Source: Sclerotiophoma versabilis (Eukaryota > Ascomycota > Dothideomycetes > Pleosporales > Didymellaceae). Taken from it: DNA of 64,000 nt. Positions 46,445-56,271 of the stretch are shown here, piece by piece. The stretch lies in the NCBI GenBank assembly GCA_012274445.1, contig JAAROD010000049.1:682001-746000 (forward strand), in the 5' to 3' direction. The position numbers and the translations under genes are program-made. Position 1 is the stretch's first letter. The number at the start of each line of letters is the position of its first letter. The notes under the pieces are model-generated. The model did not search any database and was not told the DNA's origin. It saw only the letters and a program-made list of their open reading frames with translations.

Positions 46445-47111
46445 TCACGGGTGCGCCTTAGCGACAGCAGCGTAGAATGCCTTGCCCTGCTCTGTAGCAA
46501 TCTGGAGCTCCAGAGCGGTGGGCTGGCGGCTTCCGTCACCGCCGGAGAAGGTACCGGCGCCCCAGGGCGAGCCGCCGTGGATCTCCTCGAGGTTGGACAG
46601 CAGCGAGAAGGCTGTCTTATAGCCCAGAGGCACGTAGATGAAGCCGTGGTGGGTCAGTGTCGACATGGCGGCGATCGCTGTGGACTCCTGGCCACCGCCC
46701 ATGGTGCCGGTGCTGATGAACATACCGGCGTACTTGCCCCAGAAGGAGCCCTGCTGCCACTGCTTGCCGGTCTTGTCCCAGAAGGTCTTGAACTGGGCTG
46801 GGAAGTTTCCGTAACGGGTGGGGATGCCGAAGAGGACGCCGTCGAAGGCCTCGAGCTCGGCGGGGTCGTTCAGGACGAGGATGTCGGTGGGCTTGGGTGG
46901 CGCGTACATCTTCTGGAGAACTTCCTCCGAGAGCGTCTCAGGGACCTGGAAGAGGGTGGCATCACCACCGGCCTCGCGGATGCCCTTGAGCTCAGCTTCG
47001 GCCTAAGGTAGGGTTAGCATATCGGGTAGGTGGTCGGTAGTGAGGGCAACGTACCAGTGTCTTGACATGGCCGTACATAGAGTAGTAGACGATAGCGATC
47101 TTGGGAGCCAT
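46445..47111 (-). CDS. WrbA/YCP4-type flavodoxin-like NAD(P)H:quinone oxidoreductase
   Basis: FMN-dependent type IV quinone reductase that protects against quinone redox cycling by two-electron reduction. Exons 47111-47055 and 47002-46445 (52-nt intron) give 204 aa, the length I recall for the Alternaria homologue Alt a 7. The FMN phosphate loop is YYSMYGHVKTL at residues 9-19, spanning the exon junction. WrbA landmarks follow: FGIPTRYGNFPAQFKTFWDK, then FISTGTMGGGQESTAI and HGGSPWGAGTFSGGDGSR. The fold is complete by the normal stop, after VAKAHP. The stop is TGA-CTAG, and the downstream frame is open to a CaaX box (entry at 46160-46444). The known yeast relatives are YCP4, PST2 and RFS1; YCP4 and RFS1 localise to membranes or rafts. 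Family identification is secure. Confidence 0.96.
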
Positions 47112-48352
47112 TGTGAACGGTTTGGGGTATCAAGAACAGAAAGGAAGAGATTCAATTGCCTTATCAGCCGATGGAAGAGGGGCACTGCTGCCCTTATATA
47201 TTAAAACGTCAGTCCAGGCAAAGAGCATTCCAAGCCGGACCAATGAGGCCGAGAGCAGCACCTCGACCGTAGCAACGCCGTACTTTGTCTGGGTATGAAG
47301 CCATCGATGCAGAGAGCTATTTTCCGATCGCGGTCAAGACGGTGCAGCCAGAGGCGCATTAGCGTCATTTGGATGTGGGGCGGTGATTATCAAAGGCTCA
47401 TGTAATGGTTGTCAACCCTCTGCAGGCCTCCTCGTCCTGCTTACTTTGTGAGGCACAGCGAGTGCGGTACGTTTTCCGTCCTTGTTGCAGAACTGCTGCT
47501 TGATTTGTCGTGATTGGAGTGCCTTGACAAGCATCGTTGTGTCCGGCACAGGGGAGCTTCCGATCCGCATGCAGCTTACAGCGTGCTGTGTAAGCATGCA
47601 AAATGCGAGATCGTATCAGGGCAGGTGCCTGGACTAACGCTTTGCGCACTACTGGCTTCGGCAATGCGGGGTGGGCATCTGCTGAGAAACCGGCTTGACA
47701 CTCTGCACGCACATCGACAGCCTCGTTCTTCTTTCCCTTATAAGTTTCACTGCATAACAATTGTGAGCTGTCAACCTCCAGCATGAGCTCAAAGATGAGC
47801 AGGCCAATAGGCGTCGCGCACGATCAGTCTTCGAGCCCACGAAGAGGCTTGTTTTGAAGAAGCACCGGCTGAGCATAGTTTCTGGACTCGACGCCATAAC
47901 ACAACACAACAACAACTTCTGTCAACGATCTATGGTGCACCTCCCCGATTTACAGGAAGAAATTGAAAGAGTTCTTAGGGCTAGAAGCCACTTGTGGTTG
48001 CGTTGCCTTAGTCTTCTCAGGCTACTTGTTAGAAGTTAGGGCTTCTTCGTACGCTGACAGTCATCAACAATTGGCAAAATTGGTAAGAGATCGCAAATAA
48101 TACATTTCTGTAGGCCTAAGTGAACGCTAGAATACTAGAAGGGTCCGACATCCTGTCGTCCCATGCAAATGCCTGCCCAAAGAGATTTTTTGAAGGTATA
48201 CAGAAACTTTTTGTTTTGCAAGCTGGTGGCTCTCTGGCCTGGTATCATCCAGGCTCGCTGCCTGTGCGCATGAAAGAATCGTTAAAGTCGTAATGCTGAA
48301 AGTCATAGGATTACAGAAGAAGTGAAGTCGTTCGCCGTCGATCGCTCTACGA
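47112..48352. other. Intergenic, no gene recognised
   Basis: 1.24 kb with the promoter of the flavodoxin-like gene and the 3' flank of the F-box gene. Frames of up to 128 codons on the minus strand at 47398-47784 have no motif and atypical composition, so I do not call them. Confidence 0.45.
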
Positions 48353-49849
48353 TCAAGTCGAGATGGAATGGAGCCTCCTGCGGACGCCAGCCAGGAACTC
48401 GTCTTCATCGATACGCTGGAATGGGCTCTCCTCCTCCTTCCCGTAGAGGCCAGTGCTGCCATATGGACCCTTGCCGCTGAACTCGACGTTCGCGGGCCAA
48501 AGTCCGTTGGAGATCGCCTGCGCCAGAGCAAAGTCGCCATGGACGGAGCTGAACCCAGGCTCGAAGATGCAGTCTGCAAAGAAAAGCTCTACATAGAGCT
48601 CCTGAGGGATGGCGCTCTTGGCACGTCGCTCGACCAAAGCACGAGCCTGCTGCAGCAGCCTCTGCAATGCGTCTGTGGCTTCTTGAGTCGAGCGCCCGTG
48701 CTCGTGGCCGCACAGGTGGAGCGCGCGCACCTGCATGTCGCCCCTGAACTTAGCATCCTCATGAGAGAACAAGTCCGCGCACACAGACGGAAGAGAAATG
48801 GACAAAGTCTCAAGCTTAGGGCAGCTTCGGAATGTCTCGCAAAGGTGCTCACTGTCGCTCGGAGATCCCGGATGAGGGTGCCAGAAGCCATCCTGTGACC
48901 GTGGGCTGTGCTCGAGTACCCGGAGTGTATTGCGAGATGCCTTGACAATAGCCATAACACCATCAATGGTAATTGTGGAGATGCACGTCATGTGGAACTC
49001 CTCGAGCTGGGTAGCGGTACGAGCAATCGCAAAGAGGTCGTCATCTGTAATTGGCATGAAGGTGGTGTCACCGAATATCTTCAGTCGCCTCAGCTGGCCG
49101 AAGTTGGCTGATTGCAGTGCCTTGAGGTCAATCTGATTCTCCTTATCTGCGGCCTGCTGTGAGGTGGGGTCGATGCATTGAAGCTCCAAGGATTCGAGGG
49201 GCTTGCCATTACCAGTCAAGAGATTCCTCCATGAGTTTGCATCCAAATGCCGGATCGTGGTCCAAGGGACAGATAGGTTGGTAAGGTTGGTGCAGTTCTT
49301 GAGGGAGTCGAAGATCATACGGTTCGTCTCGGTGGTGTAGAAACCATGAAACCACATGCGCTTAATCTTAGAGGCCAGGTCCGGGAAATCGTTGAAGTTT
49401 CTTACGGTCTGCTTCAAGGAAGCAAAGGGGTCGCGATAGACAGCAGTGCCAGTGGGACGGTCAATGAGCTCATACAAGGGGTAGCTGGATCGTCGATTAG
49501 ACAGCTCTGCCCATCGCTAAAGATTGTCAGAACGTATTTTCTCTGATCGAAACTGCGTCATGCTTACCTCTCCACCCTTCCAACGGCGAATATATACGTT
49601 CTTGAGGGCATACTCCAGGGCCCACTCGTGCCATTGCCAGCAGACGGTCCGAATAGCACAAATGGCATCCCACTTGAGCATCTCGGGTGGAACAGGACCT
49701 CTCACATAGCGTTGGAGAGTTGACCTCTGTAGTGGCAGGGGTGCCTGAGATAGTCCAAAGGTGTACATAGGACCATCTCGAATATTGGCTTCGGCAACCT
49801 CCTCAAGGATTTTGGAAAGGATTTCGTACGGGAGCTGTTGGATTTGCAT
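48353..49849 (-). CDS. F-box-like protein with LRR-like C-terminal part
   Basis: F-box proteins link SKP1-cullin ubiquitin ligases to substrates; this one has no recognised orthologue. Exons 49849-49568 and 49516-48353 (51-nt intron) give 481 aa. The N-terminus MQIQQLPYEILSKILEEVAE is a typical start of a Pleosporales F-box protein, with a second helix part CAIRTVCWQWHEWALEYALK near 65-85. The remainder contains irregular leucine-rich segments such as CTNLTNLSVPW, GQLRRLKIFG and CPKLETLSISLP, consistent with a degenerate LRR solenoid. The frame extends slightly upstream but only with a TTG, so 49849 is the first ATG. No neighbour suggests a substrate. The call as F-box-like is good; a role in ubiquitination is inferred. 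Confidence 0.82.
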
Positions 49850-52087
49850 TGAATGATCCACAAAATTTAAGTGATTTTTCACGTTCGTCAAGACTACTAG
49901 GTAGGTGGTGGTGGACGACTACGTCTATGTTCGTGGTGATGTACTATGGTGGCGATGAGTCGTAGGGGAGGTGAGATGGTTTGGCTCAGGTCAGGTGGTC
50001 TGGACTTAAAGTGAAAGTGGGAGGCTGTCTCTTATAGTCGAAACAGCCCTCATTCACCGGGACTGCAGAGTTTTATTAGACAAAGAGCACCGTGGTATGT
50101 TGTTAGTCAAGAGTCAAGAGTTTCCCCAGCTCCATGCAGCAGCGCCAACTGCTCGGACGCCGGGTACAAGGTGGAGCAAGCTAAAAAGATCATTCTGGCA
50201 CAAGAATGACACGGATTGACCAATAGGCCTTGGTGCCAGAGGGTAGCACGCGCGTGCTTCCGCGACGGAGAGGCGTTAGAGCGCCTGGTTGCCTCTGCCT
50301 TGAATAGGTTTCTGTGATGTAAGAGTTTGCCAAGCGGTGCTTTCCCCGGGCTGGGCGGCGCAAAATAAGGAACTCAGCCATCACGTGCGACAGGTCACAA
50401 GGCCAACTCGCAATTTTGAGGGGGTAACAGATTGGTGTTCTTGACACATCGAAACCCTCTGGCAAGACCGTCCGACCACCGTTCACCACCTCGTGCCTGC
50501 TCAGCGCTTTGCTGCTGGCATCCTCTTGCGACCGGCCTGCGGCGTCGGATGTTTGCAAAGCACGACGCTGGTGCTGCCGGTGCTGCCGGTGCATGCCGTC
50601 CGCCGCTTTGGTGGTCGATTGTAGCCTCGTGCCCTCACATTGCGATGTTTGGAACGGAATGTGTGGAGGCGGCTTGCTCGACCCTTCTTGCACGAACCCG
50701 GCTGCGCAACTTCCAAAACAACTGCTTCTATCCGGGACTTCTGTCGGCTGCAACTGCCTGTGTCGCCATGGATATCACGTCTCACGCCTTCGATTTCGTC
50801 AGTTGTCGCCATACTGTCTCACGCAACCCATCCGTTTCTGCATCTTGACGTGTTGTGGAGACCTCCAGCTTCATCAAACGAACAAGGTGCTCGCGGTTGT
50901 AAGCGCCAAATGCAGGCCACAAATTTCTGAGGTGCCTGCGACAGAACCCTTGGTCGCCATTGGGATTTCATGGTGACGTCTCGCATACCTACCTATTTAC
51001 AAACTGTGATCCCAGGACCGATACTGGAGCCACGATGGCCCCTACCTTCGGACCTTCCTTCTCCTGAGGTGGACACAACCGCAGACTTTTCACGATGCCT
51101 TAAAATCCGCGTGCAGACACCGCATCTGCAGTGTCTGCATAGAAACGAGCTTGGCTGCAGCAAGGTTTGTCTTCGAAACAGCTTCTTTGGTAATCTGTTA
51201 CGTTTTGGAACCTTCCCCGCCATGCGACCCTCACGTCTCCACATGCATCGTTGACGGTCCGGGAGCTACTTTAGCTCGGGATGCCAACCGAGCACATTGC
51301 AAAGATTTTACCTGCAGTTCAGATGCAGGGTGGTTCCTGTTGATGGCCAGATTGAAAGCTTGAACAGAAGATTGTCCTTGCGTTGATGTGCGCAGATCCT
51401 ACGCCTCTTCGCTGTTGACTTGCGCAACGACCGTTTCGGTGAACCTGAATGGAGTCCGTTTTATTCTGAGGTCAACGATGCTTTCCTCGGGCCTTATGAG
51501 CTAAGGGATACGCTACCCCGCAAAGAGATCTGTGACCCCTGACGGTTGACTTTTGCCTCCTGCAAAGCGTAAGGCTCAGGGCCGGCAGCACTTGCCAAAC
51601 CCTTCAGGATCAGATCCCCGGGGATCGCCTGCTTGTCTGGCGGTGTGCTGGCCATACGGGCGGCCCCTTATTGTTCTCAGGTCTGGTTCCAATACGCGGT
51701 CACAAGTCTGGACGTGTGACACGTCTGCTCAGCGCTAGACGCCGCAACACTACTGAGGACATCGTGACCTTCTTTTTTTCGCCCTAGTTTCCAAGCATCG
51801 TGAGATTCGTAAGCTAACCGCTTGGACAGTGTCTACGTGGCAACATCAAGATGGATGCCGGGGCCGCCGGTATGTGCACAGCGCACAGCACTATGAGGCC
51901 ACGCCGCACGATCCACGGACGATCTCGCTTGACCGTCCCTCCATAAGCTCCCTTAATCCATAAGTATAATTCAATCTGCGAAGGGACCGGCCTTAAAGAA
52001 ACCATCTCTTCGTCTGGGAATCTTCGAGCATGACTCTGTCGACATTCCACATGCCCTATGTCGGGATCGCCAGCCGTTCCGATGCGT
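49850..52087. other. Gene-poor interval
   Basis: 2.2 kb with no supported gene. Near 50570-50591 there is a short GCTGCCGGT repeat. Frames of 90-190 codons at 50190-50980 overlap on opposite strands and carry no motif. Minus-strand frames at 51814-52087 may belong to the decayed gene described next, but they are in a different frame and uncertain. Confidence 0.35.
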
Positions 52088-52579
52088 TCATAGAGATGCC
52101 AGACCCATACTTTTGAGGTCATGAAGCTGGTGGTTATCGACCCAGGGGCCGGGTAGGCCATCGTACTCATGTGTGATATCCAGGAATGTAGAACGTGCCT
52201 TATCGCGGTTGCACAATGAAGCGGCTTCACACCATTCATGCCCTGGCTCGAAGGACTGTACCAATTACACGACAGGTCGCTATCTTCCTTTCAGCAAGGA
52301 CAGCCTCCAGATGATATCTTGGAGACCTACATCAATACCTAAGGATTCCTTCAGGCGTGGCACCTTAGCAAGGAGATGTTTTTGGGAATCGATGAAGATA
52401 CGTACAGGAATATGTATCGTATTACCTGGCCAACACTGAACCTGTTTCCCTCTGAGCATATCGTTCCTGAGGCCCATTATTATATCCTTTAGTGCGCTCC
52501 CATAAGCAGCCGCAAAATCAACAAACACCGCTTGGCTCGCGATGCCTTCCCTCTGGCTTGGAGGAAATTGATAGGAGAC
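52088..52579 (-). pseudogene. Possible decayed or unrecognised multi-exon gene
   Basis: One minus-strand frame from 52579 (after a possible CTGACAG acceptor) encodes a protein-like stretch with SYQFPPSQREGIASQAVFVD, IHIPVRIFIDSQKHLLAKVP and RLKESLGIDVGLQDIIW. It is then interrupted by two stop codons near 52275-52258, and the same frame resumes with FEPGHEWCEAASLCNRDKAR and FLDITHEYDGLPGPWVDNHQ before stopping at 52088. A gtaggt...tacag segment of about 85 nt covers both stops, so they may lie in an intron rather than mark decay. I find no start codon and no closing exon, and I cannot name the family. Read as either a pseudogene or a gene I cannot complete. Confidence 0.35.
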
Positions 52580-52897
52580 CTGTCAGTGTGCAGTCGGAAT
52601 TGACACTTGACCTACTGAACTCCTCAAACGTCAGACCGTAGTTACACTAAGGTAGTGAAGAGTATATATACGGCATTACATAGTGCTTGCCTGGCTATCG
52701 GCATGTACCAGCTTTACCAACATTCCCGTTCTAGTGGGCTTGTAATATCATGGGTCGTGGGAGAATATACGAACTTGGTTGCCTATATGGCGGAACCTAT
52801 CTTTCGAAAAGCTGAGCGAGCTTCACACAACTTTGAACTTATGAGAGGTACTCAGTGCTAATATGCAGACCATGTGCAAACTGAATGTCTTTTAGGA

Positions 52898-53056
52898 CTA
52901 CAGTGATTCCTGTGCCTTGTCCAACAAAGTTCTGTCGACCAGTGTCAGATTCCAGATAATGCTGCCCAAGTTGAAGAGCTCATAAGGACGAGCTTCGGCT
53001 GCAGAGACAAGAGCAGTAGGAAGAGAAGATAAGGACCAAATAAGGAATGTATTCAT
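52898..53056 (-). CDS. Possible small secreted protein or first exon
   Basis: A 52-codon minus-strand frame, from ATG at 53056 to TAG at 52898. It begins MNTFLIWSLSSLPTALVSAA, which looks like a signal peptide with a plausible cleavage after VSA, followed by RPYELFNLGSIIWNLTLVDR and KAQESL. No cysteines, so it is not a typical effector. It lies upstream of the putative decayed gene at 52088-52579 on the same strand and could be its first exon. Short length makes chance likely. Confidence 0.25.
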   Translation of the reverse strand: MNTFLIWSLSSLPTALVSAAEARPYELFNLGSIIWNLTLVDRTLLDKAQESL

Positions 53057-53787
53057 TGGGTACGCGCATACGCAACATGCATGCGCCCTAATTAATTAAC
53101 TGGTAACCGGGTCAGTGTTACTTAGCATCGCGCCGCCAACATCAACTATTACCTCGTCTCACAGCCTCAACAGTCGCCACAGTGTCAGAAAATTTGTCGT
53201 CAGCGCACTACGTAAGCTCTGATTGAAGTTGGAGAGTAGACGCGCAGTTTCATTACTCCTTTCCATGGCAAACTTGCCAATTTGGTCACATGCTCCCTTT
53301 GAGCAACAACACGTTACTATCGGGCAGAGCACCGCTTCCCAAGAAACCTCCTATATCTTGCACAACGCGGGATTGAGTGCTTCCACGTACCAGGGCCCAA
53401 ATAATCAAGGGCTTGCCTTTCCATACAAGGATCTGCGAAACTTGGCTTCTTGATAGGACGGAAATTAAGCGATAGTTCCCGTATGAGCAATTTGGAAATC
53501 CATGCTCGGTTTCTGATAACAAGACTAGCCGGCAGTGCCAAGTATTTATACTAACCCTTCTCTGCCCTGTACTCCAGCACTGCGGCAACTCGAGTGCTGT
53601 AAAACAATCAACTTGCGATCTGGGTCATCAAAGGTACCGTGTGACAGCAAAAGAACTGGTACTTTTCGTTCTTCGTCTCCATTTTCTCCGCCTCTAAGGT
53701 GCACTCTGAGCATTCTCCCAAGTATGTATATTATATCTGTCGCTGCCGCTGCTTCAGCGTGGAATCATCCCAAACACTGTTGGCGAT
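53057..53787. other. Upstream region of the pectin lyase gene
   Basis: 731 bp without a recognised gene; probably the promoter and 5' UTR of the pectin lyase gene. Secreted pectinase genes are usually inducible by pectin and subject to carbon repression, but I did not identify specific factor sites by eye. Confidence 0.4.
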
Positions 53788-55169
53788 ATGAAGCTCTCAA
53801 CACTTGCAGTCGGAGGCGCCTTTACTACTGCGAACGCTGCCGCCCTTGGCGACCGTTCGCAATTCGATGAGCGGGCTACCTATGCTGTCGTGGGTAAGCC
53901 GGAGGGCTTTGCTTCTGGGACTACGGGAGGTGGGAGCGCTACCTGCGCAATCCCATCCAGCGTTGCGCAGTTGAAAACTTGGCTCACAGATAACACTGCT
54001 CGTTGCATCGTGCTTGACAAGGAGTGAGTAACTCTAATGTCGCGTCCAAAACATGAACTAACTAAGAGCCCCGAGGTACAACTTCAAAGGCACCGAAGGC
54101 ACCACTAAAGAGACAGGATGCCGACCAGCGTCTAACAAGTGCCCGGGAAACGGTGGCCAAGACGCGATTAACAAGGCCTCATGGTGCACCAATGGAAACG
54201 CAGGTGCTGGCGTCAAGTCTATCAGCGTCACTTATGACACTGCTGGTGTGTCTGGAATCAGCGTTGGTTCTAACAAGAGCATCATTGGGGTTGGATCTAA
54301 GGGCGTTATTCGCGGAAAAGGCCTGCGTATGGCCAATGGCGTGAAGAATGGTAGGTCGGGTCTACAGATAAGCTCTCTACATCGCTAACAGTACACCCTA
54401 GTCATTATCCAGAACATTCATATCACTGAGGTATGCTCAAGAAACCCAGATCATTCAATGGGGGCTAACAACTGCCAACAGCTTAACCCTCAGTATATTT
54501 GGGGTGGAGACGCTATCACTGTGGATGGCGCTGACCTCATCTGGGTCGGTATGTTGCAACTGATACGCTCGAAGCATGGTCGCTCACATTTTGGTAGATC
54601 ACGTCAAAGTGTCCCTCATCGGCCGCCAGATGTTTGTTGCCGGCAATGGTGCCTCCAACCGAGTGACCCTCTCCAACAACGAGTTCGATGGCTCGACTAG
54701 CTGGTCAGCCACTTGTGACGGGCACCACTACTGGGGAATATACTTGACTGGCTCTCAAGACTTGATCACTATGAAGGGCAACTACATTCACCATACCTCA
54801 GGCCGCAGCCCCAAGGTCGGTGGGAACACGCTCCTTCACGCTGTCAACAACTACTGGTATGCCAACTCCGGACACGCTTTCGACATTGCTGCTGGTGGCC
54901 AGGTCGTCGTTGAGGGTTCTGTATTCCAAAATGTAGCCACCCCGCTTCTCAGTAACTCCGGGAAACTGTTCGGCAGTCCGTCTACCAGCGCCAATACGGC
55001 TTGCACCAACTATTTGGGCCATGCTTGCAAGCTAAATAGTTTTGGTAGCTCTGGCACCCTTGGAGGAACGGATACGAGCTTCTTGGGCAATTTCAAAGGC
55101 AAGTCGATTGCTAGTGTTGCAACGGCAAGCTCGAGCATTGCGAATACTGCTGGGGTTGGCAAGATCTAA
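53788..55169 (+). CDS. Secreted pectin lyase, polysaccharide lyase family 1
   Basis: Extracellular enzyme cleaving methyl-esterified pectin of plant cell walls by beta-elimination. Five exons, 53788-54023, 54076-54350, 54402-54430, 54482-54548 and 54598-55169, give 392 aa; introns are 49-52 nt. Residues 1-20 (MKLSTLAVGGAFTTANAAAL) form a signal peptide. The family 1 parallel beta-helix shows TGCRP, the SIIGVG block before GKGLRMANG, VIIQNIHITE across a 29-nt exon, and the central GGDAITVDGADLIWVDHVKV, where the last Asp-His begins exon 5. SLIGRQM follows, in place of a calcium-binding pectate lyase motif, favouring pectin lyase over pectate lyase. The six or more cysteines fit disulfides as in known pectin lyases. 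The exon pattern of tiny middle exons is typical. A role in plant tissue breakdown is expected. Confidence 0.93.
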
Positions 55170-55443
55170 GCCATCAGTTACTTTGGGGGCTATTGAAGCG
55201 CTCTCATTCTGAAAGAAATATTGGATGTAGCAGAGGTCAGTTCTTGAAAGCTGCGGAGCATGCAGGGAATCCTTGACAGTTTCCAGAATATCATACTGTT
55301 AGGCCAAAGTACTCTGTAGTCCTCGACCTCTTTCAAACACACAACTTGTCTTTTCTCCCTTCCAGCTATTGACAGTATGCACCGTTTGAAGTCACAACAA
55401 CACTACAAATGCTGAAGGAGGAAGGTAGGATGAGAAGAAACAG

Positions 55444-56007
55444 ATGGGCGGAAAAGCGCCCTTAAACACTCGGCCAATGATTGCGTCCAAACAGCAGTCG
55501 CTCACCAGCTTCTTCACTGCATCGAAGTGGCTAGCTAAGACAAAAGTGCGTTACTTCAATGTGACGACTAGAGGTATGCTTGAAGTATTAGCCAGCCAGA
55601 TGAGTAAGACCCACGTTATGACGGGCTCAGCCATGAATCAAGCCTGCCCAGAGCCTTTAGATGGTCCATGTAATACATCCATTTTGAAGCTCAGCATGTG
55701 CAAAGGCAAACTCAATAAGAGAATTGTAATGAAGCAGTCCAGTGTCTTTGCGCAGCAGTCAATAACCAGACCCAAGTGCCCGTACGTTGAACCTTCTGTT
55801 GAAATCCCTCCAATCAATCATGTTCGAGACATGGTCGGTTGGCTTCTCCCAGAAGAATGTTCCTTCTCTGACCTTAATCAAGATGTAGTATCCGCTCCAG
55901 GATTATCTGTAGATCTTGTTGTGAGGCTCGGCAGGCAAGCGGAGAAGGGGAAATTGCTGGTGATTACGCAAAGACTTGTTCACTGTCAGTTGCATGCGAT
56001 GGCGTAA
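55444..56007 (+). CDS. Hypothetical protein with canonical PIP box
   Basis: An intronless 187-codon frame beginning at an ATG. The N-terminus holds a perfect PCNA-interacting motif, QQSLTSFF at residues 17-24 (Q-x-x-L-x-x-F-F), preceded by a basic residue and near the end of the protein, where such boxes usually lie. The rest shows no domain: a Ser/Met/Lys-rich middle, then a Pro-rich CPYVEPSVEIPPINHVRD and a globular-looking end. Length alone is not proof, because one frame of this size could occur by chance in a window this large. If real, it would be a nuclear protein binding the sliding clamp during replication or repair. It lies alone between the pectin lyase and Nudix genes. Confidence 0.4.
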   Translation: MGGKAPLNTRPMIASKQQSLTSFFTASKWLAKTKVRYFNVTTRGMLEVLASQMSKTHVMTGSAMNQACPEPLDGPCNTSILKLSMCKGKLNKRIVMKQSSVFAQQSITRPKCPYVEPSVEIPPINHVRDMVGWLLPEECSFSDLNQDVVSAPGLSVDLVVRLGRQAEKGKLLVITQRLVHCQLHAMA

Positions 56008-56271
56008 CCTTTATCAGTATGCGCGCACATAGAATTTTTGGATCAACCTCGATCTCTGGCAATTTCTGTGTTGCTGAGTCTTGTTTGCCTAGCGACACGG
56101 ATGCGGCTCACTTGGGCAGGATTGCAGACGGTGAAGCCATTGTCAATAGGTGCAGGCAGCACCTCAAGAGGAAGGCACGTGATGGCACTGTACTATAGAA
56201 GGTAAAGGAGATGACTTGGCGAGTCTGGTGGAGGAAGTTCTGTAGCTGTGCATTGCTTTGCTCACGACCGT

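Noticed and set aside
50190..50980. Several overlapping frames of 90-187 codons
   Set aside because: Present in several phases and both strands in the same place, no domain, Cys/Arg/Ser-rich translations typical of non-coding GC-rich DNA.
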